Assembly: GCA_015228925.1 (NCBI GenBank)
Contig: JADGCQ010000002.1
Span: forward strand, 62,001 to 126,000
Direction of reading: 5' to 3'
DNA from: Magnetococcales bacterium
GTDB lineage: Bacteria; Pseudomonadota; Magnetococcia; Magnetococcales; UBA8363
DNA: 64,000 nucleotides
Part shown: piece by piece, positions 6,394-16,598 of the stretch
Position numbering within the stretch: the first letter of the stretch is position 1
Layout of the letters: each line of letters opens with the position of its first letter
Translations under genes and position numbers: made by a program
Notes under the pieces: generated by a model
Databases searched by the model: none
The model's input: only the letters and a program-made list of their open reading frames with translations
Told to the model about the DNA's origin: nothing

Positions 6394-9300
6394 TTATGAA
6401 TCACGATCGGGTTTATTATTTGTCATCCTCTGAATTGAACTTGCCAAAGTCTCTGCTGCTTGTTTCATGTCATAGCGATTTAACTGGTCCGTCATCGTTT
6501 CAACGACATCTTGAGATAATATATTGGAAATATTTTCTTTATGTTTATGAAAAATTCGAATACTTCTTGTGTCGCCCCGCCGTAACAACTCCTGAAGCCT
6601 TCCAATAACTTTGTCCACATTGGGATGATCATAAGAGGACTTTATGATAGCCTGCGGGTTCTTCATGGCGCGAATTCCACCCATGACCTGTTCAAGAGAA
6701 CATAACAAACGAGATAGCAATTCATGCTCACCCACATCGGGATTCATGTTCTTCGTGAACCATTCTTCAAAATTGATGGCGTGAGACCTCAAATCGTTGG
6801 CACCAAGGGTTCCTGCAATCCCTTTAAGGGTATGCGCTAACCTGATCGCCTGATGACGATCACCAGAATTGAGTGCCGCTACAAGGTGTAGACCTGACAA
6901 TGCATGTGCATCATGAAAGCTCTTTAACAGCTTGCGATAAAGTTTGATGTTATTTCCCAATAAAGCTAGACCCACGTTGATATCAATGCCAGGCAATTCA
7001 GAAGGAAAATATTTCTCTTTCAACGCAGGCTCTTCCAAACATAACGTTTGCTCGGACTCATAGGCCGGTGATTGCTCATCCCTTACAGGACGAATCCACG
7101 CAATCAGCTTTTTAATAAGCGTCTCATAATCTAACGGCTTTCCTATATAGTCGTTCATACCAGCATGCAAACATTTTTCTTTCTCTTCCCCTTGAACGCC
7201 CGCAGTCATGGCAATGATGGGTAAATGGGTCAACTCCAGACGGTTGCGGATAATTTGCGTCGTTTGCAAACCATCAAGTACAGGCATCTGAACATCCATC
7301 AACACACCATCTATTTGTCGTTGTTCTAAAATATTAAGTGCTTCAACACCATTGATGGCAATATATGTCTTCAAACCTGCAAGCGTCAGGGCCTCCAAAG
7401 CAACCATACGGTTGATCTCATTATCTTCTACCAAAAGAAGTTGGCCACCACCCAACAATTCCCGCGCACGAAGTTTTTTCGCAATTTCCTTCCAGTTTCT
7501 TTTCAATCCCCATTTTTTACCAGCATAGGATTTTTTCCCCTCTAAAAGATCCATGACAACATCCAGTATCAAGGAGCCATAGACAGGTTTGGTAATCATT
7601 GCAGAATAGGGAACATTCTCCAAAAGTTGAGAAGTCCCCTTGTTTTGGTCATAGGTATTGATCAAATAGACGACGGGAAGATGTGCCAATCCCGGTTGGC
7701 TACGTAATTTCTGTGTCAGTGATATAATATCCGAACCATACAGATTACAATCCAAAAAAACAATATTGACCTTGGCCTTCCATTCATCCATAGCCTCCAG
7801 CAAAGATATTTCATCGCTATAGCTGTAGGCCATAAAATTCATATCCGCCAGCGTGCGAACCAGCGTATCTCGTGCCGTAGCATTGTTCAGGGCACACAAT
7901 GCATGGATTGTTTGTCTCATACTGGGTGTTTCTGGACGCTTGCCCGCCACACGTTTCCAGGGCAAGGAAACGCGAAAAGTGGATCCTGTTCCCAACAGGC
8001 TTGCCACTTCAATGGTTCCATCCATGGCCTCAACCAGTTTCTTGCAGATGGTCAATCCAAGTCCGGTCCCACCAAACATCCTTGATGTGGTGGCATCCCC
8101 TTGATCAAAAGCGGTAAAAATACGCGAAATATTATCATTGGATATACCGATACCCGAATCACGAATACTGAAACAAATCGTGGGAATGGTGTCACTGGAT
8201 TCGGATGTGGTCATTGTGAGAGATATTTCTCCGGTTGGGGTAAACTTGATGGCATTGCTGATCAGGTTGGATAAAACTTGTTGTAACCGAAATGAATCTC
8301 CAATAATCTGGTCTGGAACTGTCCTATCCTTGTAAATGACAAACTCCAAATTCTTTTCATAGGCCCGCGTAACGGTCGTATTGATCAGGTTTTTAATCAA
8401 TGGATCCAAAGAAAAGGGGGCGTTCTCTATTTTCATTCCCCCCGCCTCAATTTTGGAAAAATCAAGGATGTCATTGATCGTCGTGAGGAGAATTTCTCCC
8501 GAATCCCGTAACCCTTCGATCCAACGTTTTTGATTGCCTTTAAATCCGCTCGCCCGCAGCAATTCGATCATCCCAAGCATGCCGTTGATCGGAGTACGAA
8601 TTTCATGGCTCATCGTTGCCAAAAAATTGCTCTTCATGGCATTTGCCTGGACGGCGGCATCTTTTTCCCGCCGTAAGGTTTCCGTTTGCAAACGATCAGA
8701 AATGTCGTTTTCCATCCAAACCAGTTCACCACTGCTGAGCCGGTAGATTTGCGATTCACACCACCCTTTCATACGACCATCGGCACAGGAATAAGGCGCC
8801 ACCGATTGCGACCAAACCTCCGATAGCGTCGCTTTGAGGGCAGGCCAAACGGGGGTATTTTCAATATCGGGAAAAAAATCTTTGATAGATCGACCCAAAC
8901 ATTGGGATTTCTCCAAATGATTCAATGACTCACCGGCATGGTTGATATCGACGATCTTAAAATCATTTCCCTGGGGCTTGAGTACAATGGCCGCAACCAT
9001 CATGTGTTCAAAAAGATTCCGAAAACGCCCCTGACTGTCGTTAAGAAGATGAATCAGTTCGCCAACATGGTTGACCGCAAGGCTGAGATGGAAAATTTCC
9101 AGACAACCAAACATCTCCTTTGCAGGCAGTTGCCCCTTGGTTTGGTGTATATCACAAAGTCGGCGATAAACCCTTTTGACCGGCCTGACGGCGAGCCAGT
9201 AGACGGTACCACCAATTAGCAAAGAAAATGAAAGAAGAAAACCTGTAAAAAGCAACTGCAAATGCAATACGTGCGTCTCATGTTTTTTGATTTGGCTCGC

Positions 9301-9513
9301 CAAAACGTCAGCAGATTTTCCAATGATTCCAAATGCCCGACCTTCCAGGCGATACCCCAGTTCCTGGTAGTGATAGTCCCTTTCCATGTTCTTGAGCCAC
9401 TGCAAATTGAAAAAGACCGTAATGACCAAAATTATCAAGGAAACCCCAGCCAGTTGCATGATCATCGGAATTCTTGCCACGATCCTGCTATATTTTGTTG
9501 TAAGATTGCTCAT
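6394..9513 (-). CDS. Membrane hybrid sensor histidine kinase with two receivers and HPt
   Basis: 1039 residues. Two membrane helices (about 15-36 and 87-108) enclose a short periplasmic loop. A HAMP-like segment and a PAS domain (about 160-275) follow. Then HisKA with His303 in MSHEIRTP, and HATPase (N box SNLISNAIKF, G1 DSGIGIS, G2 GGTGLGLTI). Next come a divergent receiver (about 535-655), a second receiver (about 690-805, phospho-acceptor Asp740 in VLMDVQMP, Lys792) and an HPt domain with His894 (LAHTLKGIAG). This is a BarA/EvgS-like multistep phosphorelay in one chain. The first receiver-like module has an Asp in VFLDCN but otherwise poor conservation and may be inactive. It leads the operon with the HD-GYP regulator. 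Confidence 0.92.
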   Translation of the reverse strand: MSNLTTKYSRIVARIPMIMQLAGVSLIILVITVFFNLQWLKNMERDYHYQELGYRLEGRAFGIIGKSADVLASQIKKHETHVLHLQLLFTGFLLSFSLLIGGTVYWLAVRPVKRVYRRLCDIHQTKGQLPAKEMFGCLEIFHLSLAVNHVGELIHLLNDSQGRFRNLFEHMMVAAIVLKPQGNDFKIVDINHAGESLNHLEKSQCLGRSIKDFFPDIENTPVWPALKATLSEVWSQSVAPYSCADGRMKGWCESQIYRLSSGELVWMENDISDRLQTETLRREKDAAVQANAMKSNFLATMSHEIRTPINGMLGMIELLRASGFKGNQKRWIEGLRDSGEILLTTINDILDFSKIEAGGMKIENAPFSLDPLIKNLINTTVTRAYEKNLEFVIYKDRTVPDQIIGDSFRLQQVLSNLISNAIKFTPTGEISLTMTTSESSDTIPTICFSIRDSGIGISNDNISRIFTAFDQGDATTSRMFGGTGLGLTICKKLVEAMDGTIEVASLLGTGSTFRVSLPWKRVAGKRPETPSMRQTIHALCALNNATARDTLVRTLADMNFMAYSYSDEISLLEAMDEWKAKVNIVFLDCNLYGSDIISLTQKLRSQPGLAHLPVVYLINTYDQNKGTSQLLENVPYSAMITKPVYGSLILDVVMDLLEGKKSYAGKKWGLKRNWKEIAKKLRARELLGGGQLLLVEDNEINRMVALEALTLAGLKTYIAINGVEALNILEQRQIDGVLMDVQMPVLDGLQTTQIIRNRLELTHLPIIAMTAGVQGEEKEKCLHAGMNDYIGKPLDYETLIKKLIAWIRPVRDEQSPAYESEQTLCLEEPALKEKYFPSELPGIDINVGLALLGNNIKLYRKLLKSFHDAHALSGLHLVAALNSGDRHQAIRLAHTLKGIAGTLGANDLRSHAINFEEWFTKNMNPDVGEHELLSRLLCSLEQVMGGIRAMKNPQAIIKSSYDHPNVDKVIGRLQELLRRGDTRSIRIFHKHKENISNILSQDVVETMTDQLNRYDMKQAAETLASSIQRMTNNKPDRDS

Positions 9514-9981
9514 TTAGGAATCTCATTGATTATAATTATTTTATAAATGGCTATTATTGCAGGTCATTACCATGGATACGTTGGCAAAGCACTTTTCATG
9601 ACGACGGCATCGGAAGCACCACAGCCAGAACCATGCCATGCGCCTTGAATGAGACCCTGAACAGGAGGGAAAATGTTGGGAAATATGATATCTATACATT
9701 TGTTAAATAATGATATTTTCCATGGATGACGGTCGTGATGTTGATAAGATTCTATGTTAGATGCACCCTTTTCTGACCCCGTGCTTGATCTCGGAAAGAA
9801 GAAGAATCTTTTATATCTGGCAATAATTCTTAAACCATCCCCAGCCAGACATGGAAGCTTGAACAAAAACGAGACATATCCGCATCGTCTTCGTTTCGTA
9901 GGTGCAATATCCATTGAAAATGCACCCTGAGGGTGGTAGGATAAAAATATCATGCAACCCAATCCTACCCTGGAGAGCTGA
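9514..9981. other. Intergenic region between divergent genes
   Basis: About 470 bases, AT-rich next to the kinase start (9520-9560), as expected for promoters of the minus-strand kinase operon and the plus-strand XRE gene. I see no convincing promoter boxes and no credible gene; a 131-codon minus-strand frame here has a composition typical of chance. Confidence 0.4.
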
Positions 9982-10359
9982 ATGAATAATCATAAGTTGA
10001 AGGCGTGGCGTGGCCGTATGGGATGGAGCAAAACCGACGCCGCAAAAAAGCTGGGTGTGTCACGCAACCAGTATCTTCGCTATGAAAAGGGCATTGGCAA
10101 CGATGAAAAAAAAGTCAAAATTCCACAGACCGTGGCGTTGGCCTGTGAAGCTTTGGAAACCCGGCCCATCCTCGCCAACTTGCGGGAGATGGTCGGGCGT
10201 TATGGTGTGGAAATAACGGACGCCACCCCCGTTCAGGATTCTGCCGGAGATCCCGTGGAAGAACAGACACTCCCGGAAGAGAAAAAGAAAGTTTCAAAGA
10301 AAAAAGCGCAAAAAAACAAGGAATCCGAACCATCAATAGAGAGGTCAACCCCAAAATGA
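9982..10359 (+). CDS. XRE-family helix-turn-helix protein with basic tail
   Basis: 125 residues. The ATG at 9982 is preceded by TGGAGAG. Residues 5-60 form a Cro/C1-type HTH (LKAWRGRMGWSKTDAAKKLG, VSRNQYLRYEKG). A short helical middle part follows (ACEALETRPILANLREMVGR). The tail is Lys/Glu-rich (EEKKKVSKKKAQKNKE) and probably disordered or DNA-contacting. It stands alone between gene-poor stretches, so target genes cannot be inferred. It is probably a small transcription regulator, but a phage-derived or antitoxin role is possible. Confidence 0.8.
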   Translation: MNNHKLKAWRGRMGWSKTDAAKKLGVSRNQYLRYEKGIGNDEKKVKIPQTVALACEALETRPILANLREMVGRYGVEITDATPVQDSAGDPVEEQTLPEEKKKVSKKKAQKNKESEPSIERSTPK

Positions 10360-11011
10360 ACAGGCTCATGCAATTTTTCACATCCGGGTCATCCAAGACG
10401 CGGCACCGTGGTCGAGAAGGATCGCTTTGGCAGTTCAGTTGGCCAGCAGTGAGCGATTTTGTGTTGCGTTGCCAGGATCGGGATTGTCTGCAAAATGGAA
10501 ACCGGGGCGATGTAATTCCAAATCCTCCAGCGCATCGGCGTCATCCAGGCTGAATCCGGCTATGACCGCCGTTTCAACCCTCCGCCACCCCAGGGGTACC
10601 CCCTCTCTATGAGGTGCATCTTGCTGCCTTTGGGGTGACGTGGACGCTTTGTGAGAATCAAGGCCCGATCATCCCAATGGGGTTGCAGCGTTTCTTTGTC
10701 TCCACACCACCCGGTCTGCCACGTTCGGGTCGTAAATATTTTTCTTATTGCCAAGAAATTCTTCATAGTCCCCCCCTGATATCCTGCACACGATTGCTTG
10801 CTCATGAAGGGGGGTCTTCTCCCCTTGCAAGCGCGTAACAATTTTTTTCTCATGCTATCATAAAATACTGATAAATATATAATTAACTTTATGGTCCGAT
10901 GGCGTTGGCTACGGGATCAATAGGGCGACTTTCGGTCTTGAGAAAAATAATGGTTGACTGTGGCATGAAAATTTCTCTGTGAATCATGCGCTACACTGAA
11001 TAACCATTACG
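10360..11011. other. Gene-poor intergenic region
   Basis: About 650 bases without a credible gene. On the minus strand around 10700-10790 a short coding-like stretch (DYEEFLGNKKNIYDPNVADR) suggests a decayed gene, but it has no start or recognisable family. The last 150 bases before 11012 are AT-rich and may hold the promoter of the AAA+ gene. Confidence 0.4.
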
Positions 11012-12163
11012 ATGGAAAATAATATGGATAATGAAAAGAATAGAAATGGGGGTGGGTCAGATCCGCTCGTATCAAAAGAAAATCAAGATGACTCATCAGG
11101 TTCCAATAGCCACTCTGAGGGAAGAATCAGCGGTAGCAACCTGCTTGAAACGATGGATTTGGATTTAGACCCCCATGGGGATGAAATGGTATTCCTGAGC
11201 AACTCCATGAAAACGTTGATTCGGAGGGCCAAACAGGTGGCCTTCCTCGACTGGCCCATCCTGTTGCAGGGAGAGTCGGGTACCGGAAAAGATGTTGTGG
11301 CTAGGCTGATTCATCGCGAGTCCAAACGCAGAGATGCCCCCTTCGTATGTGTCAATTGTGGGGCCATACCTGAAAACCTGGTAGAGGCAGAGTTGTTTGG
11401 TCACGAAAAAGGGGCGTTTACGGGGGCCATTTCGGCCAGAAAAGGGTACGTCGTCGAAGCTGATACAGGAACCTTGTTCCTCGATGAAGTCGGGGAATTA
11501 CCACTCTCCGCTCAGGTTAAACTGCTCAGGGTCATCCAGGAACGCGAAGTGATCGCCCTGGGATCCGTAAAAACACAGCATGTTAATTTTCGTATCATCG
11601 CCGCAACCAATCGTGATCTGTTAAAAGAAGTCTCTTCTGGTCGATTTCGTAATGACCTTTTTCACCGGTTGGCGGTCGCAGTCTTCAAAATACCCCCTTT
11701 GAGGGAGCGCATGGAAGACTTGGAAGCCCTGATTGCAGCCTTTGTCAAAAATATCAACCGGGAATTGGAGCAACATCCGGCCCTGGGGGAAAAGAAAAAA
11801 ATCTCAGACAAAGCCAATGAATTTCTCCTGGGATATAACTGGCCGGGAAATATTAGAGAACTCCGTAATACCCTCCTGAGAGCGATGCTTTGGAGTGAAC
11901 ATCATACTGTAAAATTGAAAGATATTGAAGATGCCATATTTTCATCCCATGAAGATAATACGGAAGATATACTGGGAAGAAGTTTTGGAGCCGACTTCCG
12001 TCTCGTCGATATATTGACCAAAGTGGCCGACAACTATTTTGAAAAGGCATTTTTAGAAAGTGCTGGAAACAAAGCGATGGCAACAAGACTTCTGGGATTG
12101 CCCAATCCGACAACCTATTCAAACTGGGTCAAGAAATATCCCTGGGAGAAAAATGTCAAATGA
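11012..12163 (+). CDS. Sigma-54-dependent transcriptional activator (no receiver domain)
   Basis: 383 residues. A short polar N-terminal region (1-60) without a sensory domain leads into the sigma-54 interaction AAA+ domain (about 65-300). It contains Walker A GESGTGKD, the sigma-54 contact loop [13 protein letters not shown], Walker [11 protein letters not shown], the ATNRDL region, the R-finger region FRNDLFHRL and [11 protein letters not shown]. The C-terminal 60 residues include a Fis-like HTH ([20 protein letters not shown]). All residues for ATP hydrolysis and sigma-54 remodelling appear intact. It is followed 112 bases later by a paralogue lacking several of these elements, which may modulate it. 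Confidence 0.9.
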   Translation: MENNMDNEKNRNGGGSDPLVSKENQDDSSGSNSHSEGRISGSNLLETMDLDLDPHGDEMVFLSNSMKTLIRRAKQVAFLDWPILLQGESGTGKDVVARLIHRESKRRDAPFVCVNCGAIPENLVEAELFGHEKGAFTGAISARKGYVVEADTGTLFLDEVGELPLSAQVKLLRVIQEREVIALGSVKTQHVNFRIIAATNRDLLKEVSSGRFRNDLFHRLAVAVFKIPPLRERMEDLEALIAAFVKNINRELEQHPALGEKKKISDKANEFLLGYNWPGNIRELRNTLLRAMLWSEHHTVKLKDIEDAIFSSHEDNTEDILGRSFGADFRLVDILTKVADNYFEKAFLESAGNKAMATRLLGLPNPTTYSNWVKKYPWEKNVK

Positions 12164-12275
12164 TCATTGTATTATAGTAGCAGGCGGATACAGGAGAATA
12201 GTTATCAATCCTCATCTCTTTCATTAGTTTTGTTGAGTAATAAGATTTCTACCGGAGAAACTATGGGGTTTTGGC

Positions 12276-13187
12276 ATGAGTGCGATGAAAGAAATTTCCA
12301 ATGTTATTTGTGTAGCAAAACCACTTGATAGAAACAATATTCTACCAGGTTTACCCAGTATCTGTCATGCCTCTGCTGTGGAAAATATGGTGCAACCGGA
12401 AACCATCGATCAAGATTTTCCTTTCGTCTTTTTCAGCAACCCCATGAAAGATCTTGTCCGTCGCCTTTGTTTGATAGCCCCCACGGAAAGACCGGTATTG
12501 ATTCAAGGAGAGTCGGGGACAGGAAAAGACACCGTGGCCAAATTGCTCCATGCTTATTCTCATCGCAAACATCAACCACTCGTCCGTATCCATTGTGGAT
12601 CCATCCCGGAGCAACCAGCCGAAATCTGGTGGAAAGCCGCCCATGCGTCCTCTGTCTGGCGACGATTGTTTTCCTCGGAATTGATACCACCGGAAATCAA
12701 TTCGGGGACGTTGGTGTTGGATAATGTGGACGAACTTCCGAAACCTTTTCAAGCCGATCTACTCCGCATTATCAATAGGGTGATGCCCATTATTCATGAG
12801 AATCACCAGCCAGATTGGGATGCGTTCCGCGTGGTAACAACCACAAAAGTTAATCTAGCCGAAAAAGTGCGAAACAGGCAATTTATTGGCGGACTCTTGT
12901 ATAAAATTAGTGCCATTTCCCTCACCGTGCCACCCCTGAGGGAACGACATGACGATATAAATTATTTAATCGATTTGACGGTCAAGAAAATCCATAGCGA
13001 ATTGATATCAAGTAATTATCCGCTCTCCAGTCTGGTGCAAATATCTCATGAGGCAAGAGAATTCCTCATGAATTATAATTGGCCGGGAAATCTTCATGAA
13101 CTCTACAATACCCTTGCACGGACCATCCTATGGTCGGAAAATAATCTGATTTGCCCTGATATTTTAAAAGGTTTCATGCATGATTAA
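12276..13187 (+). CDS. Degenerate sigma-54-type AAA+ protein lacking the sigma-54 contact loop
   Basis: 303 residues, clearly paralogous to the preceding gene (shared [32 protein letters not shown]). Three changes stand out. The GAFTGA loop that touches sigma-54 is replaced by unrelated sequence (WWKAAHASSVWRR). Walker B reads TLVLDNVDEL, with Asn where the catalytic Glu normally follows Asp. The protein ends right after the lid domain, so there is no DNA-binding HTH. It can probably still bind ATP through Walker A. It could form mixed hexamers with the neighbour and act as an inhibitor or adaptor; that is inference. Start ATG 12276 has only a weak upstream purine stretch. Confidence 0.8.
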   Translation: MSAMKEISNVICVAKPLDRNNILPGLPSICHASAVENMVQPETIDQDFPFVFFSNPMKDLVRRLCLIAPTERPVLIQGESGTGKDTVAKLLHAYSHRKHQPLVRIHCGSIPEQPAEIWWKAAHASSVWRRLFSSELIPPEINSGTLVLDNVDELPKPFQADLLRIINRVMPIIHENHQPDWDAFRVVTTTKVNLAEKVRNRQFIGGLLYKISAISLTVPPLRERHDDINYLIDLTVKKIHSELISSNYPLSSLVQISHEAREFLMNYNWPGNLHELYNTLARTILWSENNLICPDILKGFMHD

Positions 13188-13215
13188 ATTTATATCAACA
13201 TAAATTATAGGTATC

Positions 13216-13344
13216 ATGATGAAACACCTTGAATCAATATTACTGATTATCGATGATAACCCTGCCGATATTGATGTCCTTGTGGAAATGGTGGTGTTTC
13301 AGAATTATTGTGGCTTTCAATCAGTGGTATCCTTTGCCGTATGA
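13216..13344 (+). pseudogene. Truncated response-regulator receiver domain
   Basis: Only 42 codons: MMKHLESILLIIDDNPADID is a typical first strand and acidic pocket of a receiver domain, followed by VLVEMVVFQNYCGF, after which the reading ends at 13344. The phospho-acceptor and the rest are missing. It starts 28 bases after the degenerate AAA+ gene and was probably its operon partner. The break lies next to an IS1-family transposase fragment, which probably caused it. Confidence 0.7.
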
Positions 13345-13373
13345 AAATCAACTCTCAGGTGGAGGATGTGGAA

Positions 13374-13634
13374 ATGGCTGTGTTGGATGTGAAATGCCAC
13401 AGATGTGCTGGATTGAATGTCGTAAAGCATGGCAAACTTCCTGGTAGAAAACAGAGGTATCGCTGTGGTTCTCCTGACTGTGGTATGATGACCTTTATTC
13501 TGAATTACACGGCTATTGGTCGAACTCAAGAGGCTAAGACCAAAATTGTAGACATGGCCATGAATGGAAGTGGAATAAGAGACACAGCCAGGGTATTGAA
13601 AGTCAGCCCAACAACTGTGATTGCGGAAATTTAA
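13374..13634 (+). pseudogene. IS1-family InsA-like remnant
   Basis: 86 codons after a good ribosome-binding sequence (GGTGGAGG). The product has the IS1 InsA plan: a zinc-ribbon start (VKCHRCAGLNVVKHGK, QRYRCGSPDCG) and an HTH end (IVDMAMNGSGIRDTARVLK, VSPTTVIAEI). It stops at TAA right before a run of nine A residues, the type of place where IS1 elements shift frame to make InsAB'. Another frame continues for only a few residues (KKKEPFLENAERR). The DDE part is absent and phoU follows within 110 bases, so this is a dead 5' fragment. Confidence 0.75.
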
Positions 13635-13745
13635 AAAAAAAGAACCTTTTCTTGAGAATGCTGAGCGTCGTTAGACACGAAGGGGATTTTCTCATGTCTG
13701 CTTGTTTAAAATAGAACTCAGGGTCTTTCTGGCTCTCCCACAGAT

Positions 13746-14456
13746 TCAGTTAGGAGCTAAGCTGGTATTATTTTCCTTGGGCCGGTCTCCCGATGGTTTT
13801 TTACCCGTAATCCTGAAAATAAGTTCTTCGGCGATGTTGGTGACATGATCACCGATCCGTTCCAGGTTATTGGCCATGAATAACAGATGGATACATGATG
13901 TAATATTGCCATGATCTTCAAACATATGGGTCAAAAGCTCTCGAATCATACTGCCATACAAGGCATCTACGGCACTATCTCCTTGCCAGGCTTTCATGGC
14001 CAAATCGACATTTTCATCAATCCAGGAATGTTGCATACTTTCCAATTGTTCCAAAACCATGAACCCCAAAACACGGAGTCCACTCGTCGCCTCCGGCAAT
14101 GGTCGCCGCGCCAGTTCGGGGATGCGTTTGCAGATGTTTTTGCTCAAATCCCCGATCCGCTCCAATTCTCCAGATACTTTTTGAATCGTGACGACCCAAC
14201 GTAAATCATCTGCCAAGGGGCTACGCAAGGCCAAAATTTTGATCACCCCCTCTTTGATCAGTGTATCCAGGGCATCCACTTCTTTATCCCTCTGGACAAT
14301 CTCTTGGGCACCCTGCACATCAAACTGAGAAACGGCACGCATGGCATCGTTCAGCATGTTATACACCATGCCAAATTGCCGCACGAGCAGCCCATCCAGT
14401 GTTTCTAGTTCCTGGTCAAAGGATGCAACCAGATGAGGGTTGAGATTTTTTGACAT
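13746..14456 (-). CDS. phoU: PhoU phosphate transport/PhoR regulator
   Basis: 236 residues. Two tandem three-helix PhoU repeats with the metal-binding signatures: GELERIGDLSKNI in the first half and NNLERIGDHVTNIAE in the second. It is the last gene of pstC-pstA-pstB-phoU and starts 37 bases after pstB. PhoU normally links the Pst transporter to the PhoR-PhoB two-component system and prevents excess phosphate uptake. The C-terminal 20 residues are polar and variable. Length is typical of the family. Confidence 0.96.
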   Translation of the reverse strand: MSKNLNPHLVASFDQELETLDGLLVRQFGMVYNMLNDAMRAVSQFDVQGAQEIVQRDKEVDALDTLIKEGVIKILALRSPLADDLRWVVTIQKVSGELERIGDLSKNICKRIPELARRPLPEATSGLRVLGFMVLEQLESMQHSWIDENVDLAMKAWQGDSAVDALYGSMIRELLTHMFEDHGNITSCIHLLFMANNLERIGDHVTNIAEELIFRITGKKPSGDRPKENNTSLAPN

Positions 14457-14493
14457 GAACGTCGATTCCCGCGTAAAGGATCAATCTGAGCCA

Positions 14494-15321
14494 TCAGCCA
14501 AAACGGCCAGTGACATAACCTTTGGTTCGTTCTTGCTGTGGATTGGTAAAAATCGCTTCCGTATGGTCATATTCTACCAACTCACCCATGTGAAAGAAGC
14601 CGGTGTAGTGGGAAACCCGTGCCGCTTGCTGCATGGAATGTGTCACGATGATAATGGTGTACTTATTGCAAAGTTCGTCGATCAACTCCTCAATGCGGGC
14701 AGTCGCAATCGGATCCAGGGCGGAACAGGGTTCATCCATCAGGACCACCTCTGGATTGACGGCAATGGCCCGCGCAATACACAATCGTTGCTGTTGTCCG
14801 CCAGATAAACTGGTCCCAGGCTCTTGCAGCCGGTCTTTGACCTCGTTCCATAACCCCGCCCTGGCCAAACTTTCCTCGACAATCTGGTCAAGCTCGGTAC
14901 GATCGCGTGTCATACCATGAATGCGCGGACCATAAGCGATATTGTCGTAGATAGACTTTGGGAAGGGGTTTGGTTTTTGAAATACCATGCCAACCCTGGC
15001 CCGAAGCTGCACGACATCCACCGTTGGGCTGTGGATATCCTCTTCATCCAGGGTGATGGACCCCGTAACACGGCAGCCGACAACGGTATCATTCATGCGG
15101 TTGAGACATTTTAAAAACGTACTCTTTCCGCATCCCGATGGACCAATGAGTGCCGTAACCCGGTTCAGGGGGACAGGCAAATCGACTTTTTCCAACGCCT
15201 GTTTGTCACCATAGTAAACATCCACACCTTTGGCTTCCATCTTGACGCGAGGAGGTGTTGTGTTTTGGGACGCTTCGAGATGCATGGTTTCAAAGGAATA
15301 GTTCACGTTCTTTCCTACCAT
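14494..15321 (-). CDS. pstB: Phosphate ABC transporter ATP-binding protein PstB
   Basis: 275 residues. Walker [11 protein letters not shown]-loop [14 protein letters not shown] signature [14 protein letters not shown], Walker [14 protein letters not shown], and the switch His in [10 protein letters not shown]. These match PstB closely. The start at 15321 overlaps the pstA stop by 7 bases; a Met 12 codons further in is an alternative, because family members often start close to it. It energises phosphate import by the PstCA channel. Confidence 0.97.
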   Translation of the reverse strand: MVGKNVNYSFETMHLEASQNTTPPRVKMEAKGVDVYYGDKQALEKVDLPVPLNRVTALIGPSGCGKSTFLKCLNRMNDTVVGCRVTGSITLDEEDIHSPTVDVVQLRARVGMVFQKPNPFPKSIYDNIAYGPRIHGMTRDRTELDQIVEESLARAGLWNEVKDRLQEPGTSLSGGQQQRLCIARAIAVNPEVVLMDEPCSALDPIATARIEELIDELCNKYTIIIVTHSMQQAARVSHYTGFFHMGELVEYDHTEAIFTNPQQERTKGYVTGRFG

Positions 15322-16598
15322 CTGCGCTCAACGCGATTGCGAATGTAAACCGCAAGAGCATTCATTGTAATCAAGAAGGCCAACAAAATGAGCGTGGCAC
15401 CCGATGTTTTTTCCAAAAATGCCCGTTCGGGACTATCTGCCCAAAGAAAAATTTGCACGGGAAGTACGGTAGACGGGTCCATGACCCCGCCAGGAATATC
15501 CATGATGAATGCCACCATTCCGATCATCAGCAACGGGGCAGTCTCTCCCAGGGCACGCGCCATGCTGATGATGGTACCGGTGAGCATTCCGGGTGCAGCC
15601 AAGGGGAGGACGTGATGCAAAACAACCTGCAAAGGGCTGGCTCCCAAGGCACGCGCACCATCCCGTATAGGGTCAGGAACCGATTTGAGGGACGCCCGGG
15701 TCGCTATGACCAGTGTTGGTAAAGTCATCATCGCCAACGTCAGTCCACCAACAAGAGGGGCAGACCGCGGCAAATGCATCAAGTTCAGATAAAGGGCCAA
15801 TCCCAACAGACCAAACACAATGGAAGGGACCGCCGCCAAGTTATTGATGTTGACCTCGATAAAGTCGGCCCATCGTCCTTTTGCCGCAAATTCTTCCAGA
15901 TAAACCGCCGACGCCACTCCCAGCGGAAACGAAACCAAAAATGTAATCAAAAGCGTCAGGGCAGAACCCTTTATAGCTCCCAAAATACCCGCCATTTCTG
16001 GGTTGCGCGAATCACCACTGGTGAAAAACATTGCGTTGAAACGTAACTGCAATTGATGGTTAACTTCGAGAAACGCAAGCCATTTGGCCTGAAGATCGGA
16101 GATACGACGCTGAGATTCCGGCAAATCATGATCCACAACCTCCTTGACCCACATATCCACATTATCCGATGCAATCAACCAAACATTCTGCGAGGTAGAC
16201 ACCCACTCAGGATGAGAAATCAAAAGGTTTTGAAGTTGGAAAGAGGCTCCATCACTGAAGATTTTGCTCAACTGCCGCCGGTCATCACGCGACTTGATTT
16301 CTGGAAACGCCCGTTTGATGGCATTCCCAAGGATGGCGCGATAATCGCCACGAGCCAAAGATTCCACCGACTTATCGCCCACGGGATCCACCAATGTTTG
16401 GTCAAAGGAGACCGACAGTTGAATCTGTGTTTGAAAAAAAGAGGAATATCCCTTGAGAAGCATCGTCCCCAACAACAAAAACAGCGTCGTCAAGGCAATG
16501 CCCAAACCCATAAGTCCGTACCAACGGAAACGCCGACTTGCCGCATGACGCTTGGCCAAATACTTCCTTTGTTCCGGTGTCTCGTTTTTATGGTTCAT
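15315..16598 (-). CDS. pstA: Phosphate ABC transporter permease PstA
   Basis: 427 residues, longer than the usual ~290. After a basic cytoplasmic start there is a membrane helix (about 25-50), then a ~150-residue soluble insertion (about 50-195) of unknown role. The typical permease core with five or six membrane helices follows, with the EAA-type loop ([20 protein letters not shown]). Extended PstA proteins of this kind occur in various proteobacteria. It overlaps pstC by ATGA (16595-16598) and pstB by 7 bases, showing tight translational coupling. Confidence 0.94.
   Translation of the reverse strand: MNHKNETPEQRKYLAKRHAASRRFRWYGLMGLGIALTTLFLLLGTMLLKGYSSFFQTQIQLSVSFDQTLVDPVGDKSVESLARGDYRAILGNAIKRAFPEIKSRDDRRQLSKIFSDGASFQLQNLLISHPEWVSTSQNVWLIASDNVDMWVKEVVDHDLPESQRRISDLQAKWLAFLEVNHQLQLRFNAMFFTSGDSRNPEMAGILGAIKGSALTLLITFLVSFPLGVASAVYLEEFAAKGRWADFIEVNINNLAAVPSIVFGLLGLALYLNLMHLPRSAPLVGGLTLAMMTLPTLVIATRASLKSVPDPIRDGARALGASPLQVVLHHVLPLAAPGMLTGTIISMARALGETAPLLMIGMVAFIMDIPGGVMDPSTVLPVQIFLWADSPERAFLEKTSGATLILLAFLITMNALAVYIRNRVERRW

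Noticed and set aside
9567-9962. 131-codon minus-strand frame in the kinase/XRE gap
   Set aside because: No ribosome binding site, atypical composition, and it covers the expected promoter region.
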